A DNA stretch of 64,000 nucleotides from Ascaphus truei (GCA_036426205.1 CM071573.1:41312106-41376105); one strand, 5' to 3'. Shown: positions 22,796 to 33,672, numbered from the stretch's first letter. A program made the numbers and translations. Notes: generated by a model not told the origin, from the sequence alone.

Positions 22796-23063
22796 TTTGT
22801 CTAGAAGATCAGAAGCGTTTTTGCTCTCTTATAGCACAATAAGTGATTTATTGGGTTAAAAATGCTAAATCACAATGGTCTTCATTGTAAAAGCACATGT
22901 AAAGGTTTCTAACCCAGAAACGCATGTAAAAGTTTTTTTAACCCCTAAATGCATTTTTACACTGACTAACAGGGTGAGTTTGTGTTTTTAACCCTTTATT
23001 TGTGTACCTAATAAATCACTTATTGCATCATCATAAGCGGTTTTGCGCTTTTATCTTCTAGAT
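22796..23063. mobile_element. Fold-back element FB5
   Basis: Left TCTAGAAGATCAGAAGC and CAATAAGTGATTTATTGGG mirror right CCTAATAAATCACTTATTG and CGCTTTTATCTTCTAGA. The inside repeats 'taaccc..aaatgcat' words in both directions. Non-coding. Confidence 0.75.
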
Positions 23064-23224
23064 ATACAAACACACACATATCCCATATACACACATACAT
23101 ATATATGCAGAAACACCCTACTTTGTTAACCCTCCAACTCCCAGCAAGAGCAAACCTCCTTACCTTAGCCCCCACCGGCCCCCGTTCTCTATCTGCACTG
23201 TTAGCTCCGTCCCCAAGCTCCTTA

Positions 23225-23560
23225 GGCCTCGTCGCCACTGCGTGCGTGGCGCAAGCAAGATACGGCCCTCTATGGGGCCGGCCCCAGCACTGCCTGTGTG
23301 CACCTACAGAAAGCGCAATGTGCGACCGACCGCCTTTGCCAAAAGACATAGCACTGGCTATGTCACCGGGGCAGTTCAGCCAATGAGGGTGAACCAGCCG
23401 CATGACGTCATGGCTGCGCCCCCGCCAAAAATCTTGTCTTTGCTCCCCCTGCTCTTCTCTGGACGCGCGTCCTATCGGACCGCAGATCACGGCTTAAACT
23501 GGTGCACGTGCCGCCAAGCACTCCGATGCGCGTGTGCATGCAGTGACTGGGGTCGTAGCC
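23225..23560. mobile_element. CpG-rich Harbinger-type MITE, copy D
   Basis: Starts GGCCTCGTCGCC, ends GGTCGTAGCC, flanked by TTA on both sides (23222-23224, 23561-23563). Contains 'gttcagccaatgagggtgaa' and CATGACGTCATG near 23401. Long overlapping frames on both strands (up to 156 codons) come from its composition and are not supported as genes. Confidence 0.85.
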
Positions 23561-23563
23561 TTA

Positions 23564-23745
23564 GGCCTTGTCCAGGGTGAGAGCTTGCTTGCTGGTGCTC
23601 GAGCGCCGTAACGTTAGGCAATAATGTTGATCGGGCGATTCCTGGTCAGCTAGTTAGTGCGTAGCGGGGCGTGCCGTGGGGTGTGCCCGTGACATTACAT
23701 GAGCGGTTTGCCCTCACTGGTTGACGGCATGACGGTTATGGAAGT
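23564..23745. mobile_element. Partial Harbinger-type MITE, copy E, adjoining copy D
   Basis: Starts GGCCTTGTCCAGG directly after the TTA that closes copy D, then shows CATGAGCGGTTTGCCCTCAC, the family hinge, near 23700. No right terminus found. The pair suggests insertion at the target site of an earlier copy. Confidence 0.6.
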
Positions 23746-24153
23746 GGGAGGCTCTAAATATAGAATACTCAATGGCCCTTTTCCCTTAATCGTACTGTAA
23801 TAATGGGCCATTGCCTGCTGTCAGTTACACGCTTTGGCAGTTTCCTGTGTGCTTTACTATAGCAATTGCTACAAATACTGTAAGTATTTATGAATGAAGG
23901 TCAGAGCAGCCTTCCCATGGCATATTGTGAATGGAAGGCTGTATCCTAGTGACTTGCAGCTGTGTGTGATATACCCTCCAGCACGCTACACATGCGGCTA
24001 ACCCCACTATTATTAGACAATCGTGCCACAACTGCTGCCTCCAGGAGAGCTAACAATAGCAACAAAGGCTTGCAGTGTTTGCTCAGTACCAGCCTTTGAA
24101 GACATGCCATTTTAAGCTCTTAGCAGGCCCCTATGGCCACAGAGGGGTTAACC
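23746..24153. other. Intronic sequence, nothing recognised
   Basis: No repeat or coding signal identified. Confidence 0.4.
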
Positions 24154-24398
24154 CATGGGCTCTGAACTCCAGTCCTCGAGCCCCCCAACAGGTCATGTTT
24201 TCAGAATATCCCTGTTTCAGAACAGGTGGCTTAATCAGTAGCTCTGTCTTTGACTGAGCCAGTGATTGAGCCACCTGTGCTGAAGCAGGCTCTTTGACTG
24301 AACCACTGATTGAGCCACCTGTGCTAAAACAGGGATATCCTTAAAACCTAACCTGCTTGGGGGGGGGGGGGGGGGAGGACTGGAGTTGAACACCCCTG
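24154..24398. mobile_element. Palindromic hAT-like MITE, extended arm, exact target duplication
   Basis: Flanked by GGTTAACC at 24146-24153 and 24399-24406, an exact 8-bp duplication that is itself a palindrome. The right half carries a second 'actgagccactgattgagcc' block, and a poly-G run lies at 24359-24375. Confidence 0.9.
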
Positions 24399-24589
24399 GG
24401 TTAACCCCTTTGAAAATGCAAACCTAACAGATCCTGCAGGTAAGCCATCTGGTAACCCTCGTATGTGCACCCAATACACTTGGAGCAATGAGCAGTCATG
24501 GCTGGCTGGCTAACTTTGTAAAACGAGCACTTTTTCACTCTGATTTGATCAGCAGGCGCTGCAGCGGCTCTCATACTTAATATACTCAC
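24399..24589. other. Intronic sequence, nothing recognised
   Basis: Short unassigned segment. Confidence 0.4.
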
Positions 24590-24765
24590 GATGTAGCACA
24601 CTAGATGTATAATCAATAAAAAGTTCTTACTTACATTATTTGATGTCAACGTTTCGGTATTCTTTTTACACCTAGTCCTGATGAAGGTGTGAGAAGAACA
24701 CCGAAACGTTGGCCTGGAATACAGGAAAAACTTTTTACTGATATACTGTAGTCTGCTGTGCTACA
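24590..24765. mobile_element. Fold-back element FB2
   Basis: Outer arms 'gtagcacactagatgtataa' and 'ctgtagtctgctgtgctac'; inner arms AAAAAGTTCTTACTT and AAAAACTTTTTACTG. The apex hairpin pairs TCAACGTTTCGGTATTCTT with AAGAACACCGAAACGTTGG. Same apex motif as FB1. Non-coding. Confidence 0.8.
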
Positions 24766-24842
24766 TTATATGTGTATGTTCCAAGAAGTAGAGCCACTAC
24801 TTGGCTTATTTACTCCCTTGTATTCATCGGTCATTCACAAAA

Positions 24843-24925
24843 TGCATACACACCATGTTAAACCAGATGTCATACACACCATGTTAAACCAGATGTCATA
24901 CACACCATGTTAAACCAGATGTCAT
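24843..24925 (+). repeat. Three 26-bp tandem repeats
   Basis: Unit CATACACACCATGTTAAACC plus AGATGT, three identical copies. A fourth partial unit lies separately at about 25267-25292. Confidence 0.95.
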
Positions 24926-25540
24926 ACAGTACAGTAGCTTGTGTTTACCCTGAGAGGACAGCACGCTGGAACTGATCCACTAATCAAGGACACCACCAAG
25001 GAAGGTAAAGGGCTTCGGCCCATTATACTATTACCATCCAGTGCTGGACTGACTGAGTTATTTCCCCAGGGTGTAGAACACTACTATTAGGAGACCTATT
25101 TTGGGGTACCCACGTGGGGACCACCAGGCCTCTAGTTTCTCACCCTGGGATGTTATGGATTATACTCTATGTCCTTGAACTTGGATCTATTATGGAATAT
25201 GGAAATATTATAATAATAATGAGCTACTCATGGTGATGCACCAATGCACTACTTACCTATCTACGGTCATACAGTACACACCATGTTAAACCAGTCTTTA
25301 GTTTTGCCTACTTTCTATGTATAGATTCGTATCACATATTTTTTACTTTTTCATCCTGATAACATATTTATTTGTGAAATTCTCCAGTAGTTTTCTGAGA
25401 GAAAAATATTGGAGTACAATAAGTTTTTCAGCCCAATCTCAACTCAATCACTGTCAAGAACACCTGATTGCTAGAAGTATTTAGTTATAGCCAGTGTTGC
25501 ATTATAGTTCAGCATGTTGCTTTTTCAGTCGAGATGAAGC
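24926..25540. other. Intronic sequence, nothing recognised
   Basis: Only the stray 26-bp-repeat fragment near 25270. Confidence 0.4.
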
Positions 25541-25695
25541 AAAAAGAGTAGCTTGCCAAAATAGTGGTCAAGTGGTTAGTATTTATTCATCCAACGTTCC
25601 GCTCTCAAGGTTCGAAAGGTCTGCTGTGTAGGACAGAAAATATTGGCTAAATAAATACTAACCACTTGACCACTATTTTGGAGTGCTACTCTTTT
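25541..25695. mobile_element. Fold-back element FB3
   Basis: Left arm AAAGAGTAGC then CAAAATAGTGGTCAAGTGG TTAGTATTTATT is matched by right AATAAATACTAACCACTTG ACCACTATTTTGG and GCTACTCTTT. The loop includes CCAACGTTCCGCTCTC, reminiscent of the ACGTTTCGG apex of FB1 and FB2. Confidence 0.85.
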
Positions 25696-26286
25696 CGTTT
25701 CCTTTCTATGGGATTTCACCATTATTGAGTTTCAGCACCCACAAGTATCTGTAATTTTTAAGTGCATGTATACGTCTATATATTTTTGAGTGGAGAGTCA
25801 TGGGCATGAAGGAGAAAGTAAGGGTCAAAGAGGAGAAGAGAAATCATCAGTCTTCAAAAAAAACTTATGTTAATGAGCGAAGAAGGTTGGGTCGCTGTGT
25901 TGGTCCTTTCTTCCATGTAGTAACAAAGGTGGGAGAGAGAGTAGGGGGTATGATGCCTTTTATTGGACCAGCAAGTATTTGATATGTTACAAGCTTATAT
26001 TACTAAGAACATAAAGTGTACCTGAGGATGCACAGGAAGAATCTAGTGTATCTTTATTGCTTACCAGACATGGACATCTTTAAAAATGCAGCTCAGGGAC
26101 TCTTTAAATCTGCTGAATTAATAATATCTGTTTATTGTTATGTAGCAATGCCAGCATTAAATGCATTATCCCCCTCAGTATATATTCGAAATGATGTTGT
26201 AATTTGACCATTTTTAAAACAGGAAGCACAGTCTCAAACAAATGTCTCTCACTGCAGAGACCAGCATCTTCATTCATTTAAGCTTA
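25696..26286. other. Intronic sequence, nothing recognised
   Basis: AT-rich, no recognised element. Confidence 0.4.
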
Positions 26287-26476
26287 GGCTGCAGACAGTG
26301 TGCACACGCGACAAAGCTCAAGTAGACGCCTGAGCCTTCTGTGTCCTTCGTTGACGCGCGCGTCGGAGAGGCGTGGCCGTGACGTCACCAGGCTGGTTCG
26401 CCCTCATTGGTTCAAACGGCTCACGTGACGCGGCCCTCGCGCGAAAAATCAAATGGATTTGTCTCCTCCAAACCCT
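26287..26476. mobile_element. Harbinger-type MITE, copy F (right end lost)
   Basis: TTA (26284-26286) then GGCTGCAGACAGTG. Contains GTGACGTCACCAGG and GGTTCGCCC...AACGGCTCACGTGACG, the reverse orientation of the family block. It runs straight into a LINE 3' end at 26478 without a right terminus. Confidence 0.7.
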
Positions 26477-26477
26477 G

Positions 26478-26625
26478 CAAAATGTATTACCAGGAAGTAG
26501 TACATTGAGAGTTACCTCTCGTTTTCACGTATGTCCTGGGCACATTTATGATAACACATGGTTACATTAAATGAACAGGGTTATACATTGTATTTAAAGA
26601 CATTTTCATGAACAGAGATGAAAAT
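26478..26625 (-). mobile_element. LINE 3' end (AAAT-tail family)
   Basis: Reverse complement of the 3' end seen at 52680-52800: 'aaaatgtattaccaggaagt', 'gttacctctcgttttcacgt', 'cacatggttacattaa'. Confidence 0.8.
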
Positions 26626-26929
26626 TAACCCTTCGTGTGTTGCTGACACCATTCTTATCAATAGGGGTTAAGAAAGCAGCCTACAAACGTTGTACATTAT
26701 GAGGCAATACCTTACTTGCATGACTGAATGCTTTGTTTCTGTTTCACATGTAGCCCCAGGCTGTAATTCTATTATGTTTAACAACAAAAGCCTTATGGGG
26801 ATCACATGACTGAAGTCCCATTTTGACAGTTCTTTGCAGCAGTCTGTTTCACTGACCTCCACTGCAGTGAACTAAATAACTCACATGTTCTTTCATAAAC
26901 ATGGAGAAATCCTGTGTTAAAGCTGCAGT
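26626..26929. other. Intronic sequence, nothing recognised
   Basis: Unassigned. Confidence 0.4.
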
Positions 26930-27084
26930 CCCTCCACAACAGGTCAGGTTTTCAGGATAGCCCTGCTGCAGCACAGGTGGCTCAGGTTGACTGAGCCACT
27001 GATTGAGCCACCTGTGCTGAAGCAGGGATTACCGTAAAAACTGACCTGTTTGTGCCCCTTGAGAACTGGAGTTGGCCCACCCTG
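26930..27084. mobile_element. Palindromic hAT-like MITE, left end missing
   Basis: Begins within the left arm (ACAGGTCAGGTTTTCAGG) and ends GAGTTGGCCCACCCTG. The centre is shortened to 'ggctcaggttgactgagcc'. Confidence 0.8.
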
Positions 27085-27504
27085 CTATACAGGTCCCCCG
27101 CCCCCACCGTGAAAATCAGATTTGTCCTGTAACTATGCAGGAAATAATGTTTATGCAAATAAATGAATAGCACTCTGCATCAATATGCATTGTGTTGTAC
27201 GTTCTGTTGTACGTTCTGCTTCACGGACAATCAGCTGATAAATTCTATGCTTTTGTGACTAAACATGTTTCCTAAGGTCCTCAATATGATATGAAGCCAA
27301 TTTAACCTTGCCTGGGAAGCTTCAAGCCCAATTCATGTAAACAAACTTTAAAGCTTCCCTGACAGAAAGAAAACGACTTCACAGCATATTGAATTAGGAC
27401 CTCAGGCAGTGACACTTGCACTGTGAAATAACAGGTATCAATAACTACCTGGCACTCCTGCTGATGGGCAATCCTTCCTAGGATCAAAGTGACCTAATGA
27501 CATA
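27085..27504. other. Intronic sequence, nothing recognised
   Basis: Unassigned, with a direct repeat 'tgttgtacgttctg' near 27191. Confidence 0.4.
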
Positions 27505-27815
27505 TATAAGGGCTGTCATCAGTCATTGATACCCTTTCTACCCAAATCTGACACCTATAAGTATTTAACATAATTTTTTTGAAGTGAGATTTGGGTAGGG
27601 TTTGGTGTTCTCTGGCAGCTTCCTTCTGTGTGATGTCACTGTGTGATCAGCAAGCGCTTATACAGCCAGAGTCCCCCCATCCAACCTCTCCTTATCTTTC
27701 TTGGTTCTCCGATGAGGACAGCGTCGGATAAGGGTAAAGAAAATACTTGACTGACAAACACATCCCTATTCGGAAGCCCTAAGAAATTCAACTGGCCGAC
27801 TGTAGGATTGCACCT
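27505..27815. mobile_element. TTAA-type MITE sharing sequence with 51235-51571
   Basis: Shared blocks with 51235-51571: 'cattgatacccttt', 'ggtgttctctggcagcttcc', 'tgtgtgatgtcactgtgtga', 'gactgacaaacac', and the end TAGGATTGCACC followed by TTAA (27816-27819). The left end is degraded. Confidence 0.65.
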
Positions 27816-27819
27816 TTAA

Positions 27820-28286
27820 AGCTGCAGACCAAGCAGTATCCTACATGTGTGTTTTTTTTTGTTTGTTTTTTTAAATCATTTCTGTACTATGAGAAAATAC
27901 TCGTAGCATTTAAAAAAAAAACAAAAAAAAACAATTCTGACATTTTAATGTATTATAATGTAACAAGCCTTTTTTGTTTCTATAGTAACCATTTTCAAAG
28001 TCACACCCCTTCCTCTTCAGAAACAGGCTCTGGCACACCCGTTTTTGAGCCCTGCCCTCTCTCTAGCAGTGCACCAATTGTATCTAGTGACTGCCTGGCC
28101 ACATGATGTTCCCCACATCATTTTGCATCTTTGGTCCTCTTTTGCTGCACTGACAGCCATTTAGTGAACTTCAGAGCCGAATCTTCGCCGATTATCGACA
28201 ACTTAGCTATCATTGTGTAGATTGTATTGATGCACATATTAAAGGGGAAAAAACAAAACAAAAAAACGACTGCTTGGACTGCTGCT
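27820..28286. mobile_element. TTAA-flanked MITE (467 bp)
   Basis: TTAA at 27816-27819 and 28287-28290. Ends AGCTGCAGACCAAGCAG and, reversed, AGCAGCAGTCCAAGCAG. A close sister copy lies at 56828-57320, with partial copies at 778, 34640 and about 47000. Its left TTAA is also the right boundary of the MITE at 27505. Confidence 0.85.
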
Positions 28287-28975
28287 TTAAGGCAGTTAAA
28301 GAATTAAGGATACTCCATTAGGGTTAATTCAATATAGCCCGGTATGCCCCATAGCCTTGCAAATCGATCAAAAATTGCCATTTACCTACATTAGTGGCTA
28401 CATATTAGGAGCTTGAAGGGGTAAAAGGGCATGAGGAGGGGCCAAGTTGAACTAATGTCAGTGATATGTTTCTTGGGTGGTTGAAAACTAGGTTCATAAT
28501 TAACAGTAATATAATCAGGTTTATTCACACCTACAAGTCAAATAAACAACTAAAAAGACACGTGGCAGAGAGAGATAAAGCAAATAATTGGTTAGTAAAA
28601 TCTGGGTTCAAATACTGTTCACAAGTATTGCCAGGAATTTTTTTTAAAAATAATTATTGTTTAAATTATTTTGATGTGTCGGCCGTTAAGTTTGATTACG
28701 TTCCTCACTTTAAAGAGGGTTGGGGTTCATTGCAATGCATCTGATCTCAGACGCGCTATTAGAGAGGGTTGGGGTTCCTCCGAATTTCACAATATAATTG
28801 TAGGGTTCCTAAACTAAAAAAAGATTAGAAACCATTGCCTTAGCGAATGGGAATGGTGCATTTGTAGTGCTCTGTTCTGCCCTATAGTGTACCATGTTAA
28901 TTTTGAAACATATGCTACTACGGTAACACTGCCATTGGGCTATATGTTCTTGTGGAGTTTGCCCCTTGTAAATCA
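28287..28975. other. Intronic sequence, nothing recognised
   Basis: The phrase 'agagggttggggttc' occurs twice near 28715 and 28765. A 92-codon open frame at 28466 has no domain. Confidence 0.4.
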
Positions 28976-29312
28976 GACTGGTTCAGATCACAGGCGGGGA
29001 AGGAATGTAGAATGTGAGGTGGTGGCTGCATGACAGCAGATAGGCATACAGGAATCCTGCATGTGTTACATAGCGGCAGCTGCTAGCACCAGCACAGAGA
29101 GCAGAGTCCACTAGCAAGCCAGAGCTGTCATTCCCAGCAGCAGGACACTGCGGTGGAAACTGCCTGCGCCTCTCCTGTTCATCCCTATTTCATTGCTTTC
29201 TTGTGCTTCTCTCCATCTATATCTGCTGGATTGAGTCGTGCCGTGTGGTAGACAGGGCGTGTGAGCTCATCTGTGCGGGTTTCAGAGCTGCGCCAGGGGA
29301 GTTCCGCTTGTC
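28976..29312 (+). promoter_or_regulatory. Candidate 5' UTR or promoter of the alternative ABLIM1 exon
   Basis: Repeat-free, GC-balanced block rich in CAGCA/GCAG words ('gcggcagctgctagcaccag' at about 29072), located just upstream of the candidate exon. It contains E-box-like CAGCTG. No TATA box is evident. The boundaries are a guess. Confidence 0.35.
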
Positions 29313-29331
29313 ATGGTGAAGGAAGAAGCAG
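29313..29331 (+). CDS. ABLIM1: Candidate alternative ABLIM1 first exon (MVKEEA)
   Basis: ATG at 29313 has a strong context (G at -3 and +4) and is followed by six codons, M-V-K-E-E-A, plus one base before the donor GCAG|GTAATT (29332). The leftover single base is the phase needed by the acceptor at 56106, so it would join as a valine codon directly ahead of the VHPQDP segment. A TGA in the same frame at 29262-29264 and no other ATG between the two make this the natural start. The upstream 300 bases are moderately GC-rich and free of the repeat families around it, as expected for a 5' UTR or promoter. Alternative first exons are known for ABLIM1, but I cannot confirm that this one matches a known isoform. 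A chance ATG and donor are possible. Confidence 0.5.
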
Positions 29332-29339
29332 GTAATTAG

Positions 29340-30179
29340 CAGGATGGATTCTGTTTTGGATGGATTTGAAGCAATCAATTTTCAGGTTCCAAATGTTGCA
29401 CCGTGTCTGCAAACTAACATTCAGGGCTACAGGAAGCGAGGAGGTTCATTGGTACGTAGAGTGGTGCTGAGCAGACATTTAACCCTGTCTGTGCTAAGGA
29501 TGTTAATTATAATCTAGCCTCTGTTCCTAACCTTCTGAGTGTACGTGGTCAGTAACCCATTACAAGGCTACTATGGAATTAACATTGCTACCATGATTGG
29601 AGGCTCTGCAGGGGCAAATACAGGGTGCCTTATTGCCTGAAAGTAATGACAAGGGGAGTCCTACTATTTATGTGGAAATAACAAAAAAAGTTGAGGAAAG
29701 ACTAATGTATTGATGAGGCTCTGACGCTGGTCTTTATGCCGATAAATGGTGCAAATACATGTTTTACATCAGATCAAGTAGCCTGTGTCAACCTTTTTGT
29801 GTCAATATCTTTTGGGAGTGGTTGTATGTAGCACAGGAAGAGTTTAACCCATTTGCTGCCAGAAAACACACTGCAATGCATCGTAGGCTCCTCTGATGGC
29901 GGAATGGGTTAGTTATGACATATTACGAAAATATTTGTTTTTGTTTTATCAATTACTGCACATTTAGATTTTTTTTTTTACATCCGCTAAACACCCAGAT
30001 GTGAGTATGTATGTGCATCAAACGTATCAATCCGTGGCTGGCTGGCCGGCCTCACGCCCTTATTATTTGCAAAGCAGGGCTTTTCTGGGCACCCTGGCTG
30101 CTAATGAGTTAACATATGCATTCTGCTTTCTAAAAAGATCATTTTAACAGTAGAACATTTGCATTTTTGAATTGTACAT

Positions 30180-30181
<2 letters not shown>
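29340..30181. other. Intronic sequence, nothing recognised
   Basis: Repeat-poor; no coding signal beyond the adjacent candidate exon. Confidence 0.4.

Positions 30182-30212
<31 letters not shown>
30182..30212. repeat. (CA)n microsatellite
   Basis: About 15 uninterrupted CA units. Confidence 0.95.
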
Positions 30213-30214
<2 letters not shown>

Positions 30215-30387
30215 CAATTTTGTTAGACCTGCTTCTTTACATGTAGTAAGCATGAATTCCTCAGGTGCTCTAACCCAGGGGGACTGTAAACGAACAAACA
30301 ATGCAGCTCTCCTCTGCCCTTACACCCAGGCAGGAATGGGCACAATTACTTTAGGTGGCTGATCTTAGCTGAGAATTGGGCAGAGGC

Positions 30388-30492
30388 CCATATTCACTAA
30401 ATGGTGCTACGCTTTAGCATGCCCTATCTCCCATTCAAATGAATAGGCGGGAAGACATGCTAAAACTTAGCACCCCTTTGTGAAAATGGGCC
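30388..30492. mobile_element. Small inverted-repeat element (about 105 bp)
   Basis: GGCCCATATTCACTAAATGG...GCTTTAGCATG mirrors CATGCTAAAACTTAGC...TTTGTGAAAATGGGCC. The centre is 'cccattcaaatgaatagg'. Likely a minimal MITE; degenerate relatives at 2440 and 5450. Confidence 0.75.
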
Positions 30493-32090
30493 AGAGACTC
30501 TACAGTGCCTGCTGCATGCTTGACGTCCAGTGGGAGGGTAATATTTGTAGTTACCAAGTGTTGGGGTACAGTTTCATTTATCAAAGTCAGAGAGGAACTG
30601 AAGTAACTTACACCAATTATTCATCGCGTTAGTTATAAAAAAGAAACTCACGTTTTATACTTGCTATTATTATTTACATATAAAGTAAAAGTACATAAAG
30701 GTACCTATTTTTCTTAGTGCTGACAAGCATAAATATGTTAATTCCTCTTACATAGAGAACTTGCAAAGTCTCACTGGTTTAAAACTGGTACAAAAAGTTC
30801 CACAAATTGGATGCAACTTGTGTGATTGGCCGATCGAGTCCCTTCCTGTCGCGGGTTCTAACTGAATGGCGCCCTCACCCCTGCACTCCACAGGATAGAC
30901 CCCGAACTACTACTCCTGCGTAACAACCTGGGGCCTAGTTAAAGACCATTAGTCCTGGGAACTGGGAGAGCTGTCGGCAGCCCTGGACCCCTCAAAGATA
31001 TGCACATTTGTAACTCATATGGTGTTGGCAGTGAATACCATGTTTTACATAGGCTGTAAAGCTTGCAATCACATTCATTTAAATGGAACTCAAACGTTCC
31101 CCAACAGGGGTAATATAAGCTGAAAGCATATTAATTAGGGGCTCTCTAATTTACAGGACAATACATGTCCTGCTCCTCACTTCAGTTGGTTTTGCCTGGG
31201 CCACTGTGGATAAAATAACTTTCCCAAGTTCACAAGGAACAGGCTTCTCCCACTTCAAAGATATGCGTCTTTTATTACCAGTAGGCAGCTTTTTTTGTAT
31301 CAGTGCTACTTCCTCTTGTAATAACAATGACATCAAACATGAAAACAAGTAAACCTTAATAAAAAGACACAACGTAAAAGTGTCCCTTCCCCTTCTTCGC
31401 TTGCAATGCAAATCAGACCACCATGGGAGGGTGTTGATCTCGGTCACCTCTGGGTTTTTGCTACATGACTCCCAATGCAGAAGTTGAGCGCTGTAACCTT
31501 GGGATGCATATTGACTGCATCAGGGCAGCTATTAGACAATCTTGTCCATCGTCTTCCAGATGTTGTGTTCATGGCCGTTACCAGTAGCAGATCTTATTTG
31601 GGCTGAAGGGCAGTGTGACGGGTGATGGATTTATGAATCAGTGTGTGCAATAGATAAAATTCCAGCTGGGTTATTGGCACGGAGTAAAATTGGGCTGTGC
31701 GCCGAACTTACAGCCTGTGACACAGGGAACCTTTGCCCTTTATGTAAATTCAAAAATATGAACCCAGTGCAACCCATAGCACTTTCATTCCTGTGTGATC
31801 AGCGGTTCCAAAATTCAGCATTGATAAGCTTTACCGGAGTCCCATGTGGTTGTGATAGTATTAGGGCACTTCTGTAGGGATCTTTTGACTAATGGTTTGC
31901 CTTCTCATATTTCACAAACCAACTTGGCATGACCAGGAATGAGACTCTTTGCCCATTTCCCTCTGGCTCTGAAAAGGTTAAAGATCTAGTTCCCTGTTTC
32001 ATCCTCTTCATATATTTCTTTGTGAATTCCTTCTGTAGCCAGATTCTGTTGTAGACATGTTAGAATGTATGGAACAAAATATTTTAAACC
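30493..32090. other. Intronic sequence, nothing recognised
   Basis: 1.6 kb without an identified repeat. Small open frames on both strands (about 31151-31447 and 31641-31877) have no recognised domain. Confidence 0.4.
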
Positions 32091-32340
32091 AAGGAGTGGC
32101 TCAGTGAGTAACGACACTGACTGACACTGAGATTGTTGCAGGGGAGCCTGGTTCAATTCCCAGTGTTGGCTCCTTGTGACCTTGGGCAAGTCACTTTCTT
32201 GTGCCGCAAGCACCAAAAAAAACCCATAGATTGTAAGCTCCACGGAACAGGTACCTGTGCTTGCAAAATGTCTCTGTAAAGCACTGCTTACAACTAGCAG
32301 CGCTATACAAGAACATGCTATTATTATATCTCTATGATGC
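32091..32340 (+). mobile_element. tRNA-derived SINE with CORE-like middle
   Basis: A-box-like GTGGCTCAGTGAG (about 32096), B-box GGTTCAATTCC (32150-32160), then CTTGTGACCTTGGGCAAGTC, the middle typical of MIR/CORE-SINEs. The tail is LINE-like: 'gattgtaagctccacggaac' and 'ctgtaaagc...gcgctatacaag', ending in ATTATTAT. A good polymerase III promoter pair is still visible. Confidence 0.85.
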
Positions 32341-33672
32341 CTTTCTAATACACGATTCTTTTAATAGACAATTAATTCATAAACATATGAATCCATAGGT
32401 GCTATGAGATTTAAGAAATATGTTGCTGCAGCTTTGAAATGCTTGCTACATTGTTTCTTCCACTATAGTAGGTTGTACCCCTATAGCCAGCAGGTCTGTA
32501 TTAAGAATTGGCAGGTCCTCGAAAACCAAGGGGATATTTCGGACTCTCCGGGTCCTGGGAGTACTTATAGTTCAGATTAAACTGAACCGCTAACCTGGAT
32601 ACTCCATACACGTGCCAACTCTTATAATATCTTTATAATTCATTCCAGTTCGGTTAACACACTGATAGGTTACCTGTGTTGGGTCAATTTCTACTCTACT
32701 TGTACAGGATACCAGTGAAGCAGTTCTAGTTGAGTAACACTGATAGATTACCGGTGTTGGGTTGGCATACAGATATACCACTCTAAGGGCTTTTTAATAT
32801 ATAGGCCCAAGTTGACAATACCCCCTATAGTCTGGTATATAGTCCTAATGGCTGAAAATCCCCCCTCCCCTTTATAGTCAATAGGACTATATTGAATTAC
32901 CCCCTAAGTCTCTCTTAGAATCCAGTGAATCAGTTCTAGTTGGGAAACATTGTTGAGTAAATACTAGGTTGGCATACATATACCACCATCTGACTCCGTT
33001 CCAGTTATGTGAACATTGTTAGTTGGTGTGTGTGTATAGATTAGCATAGAGATATCTTTTTAAATTATTGAAAGTTTTTCAGTTACATGAATTTTAGTTT
33101 CCGAATAGTTTTAATGGTTGTATGCTTCTTTAAGCATTTTTTTTTAATTTGATGTCATTTTAGCCTATTCCTGCTTATTTATAATTTTCTTGCACAATTT
33201 TGTAAAAAAACAAAAACTAATACACCAGTGAAAGTAGGAACAGAAGATCAGTTCCTGCTCTACATTTTTTGTATCGGAGAGACGCCACAAGGGGTCACGG
33301 ATCACCCTCTCCTGGGTACATTAGGCGGATGACGAGGAGAGGGGAACGGTGATTGAATGTGAGTAATAGAGTTACTCCACACCGCACATTCACACAGAGA
33401 CACGGGCCTATACATTGCAGCTGCAGTTGGCTTGCGGTGGAGAATATATCTCTCCTCATCAGCGTAACAGGTCTGGTTTTCACGGATTTACCCTGTCTCC
33501 ACTCCTCCATTACCTCTTATCACAGCATTGTTAACCCTCCACTTAACCCAGTCAGTGCCCCGCTTTTATTGTTCATGATCATTGGCTTCATATAGCCATA
33601 GTTTTTGTCTCTTTGACCTTATTGTCGTTTTTTTTCTATTCTATTCCACACCAGTGAAAGTGCCCACTCTAA
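32341..33672. other. Intronic sequence with divergent medium-length tandem repeats
   Basis: About 32640-33060 contains three diverged units sharing 'ccagtgaagcagttctagtt', 'aacactgata' and 'gttggcatacagatatacc'. Otherwise nothing recognised. Confidence 0.4.

Noticed and set aside
23020..23580. Long overlapping open frames (up to 156 codons)
   Set aside because: They lie inside a CpG-rich MITE, occur on both strands and contain no domain.
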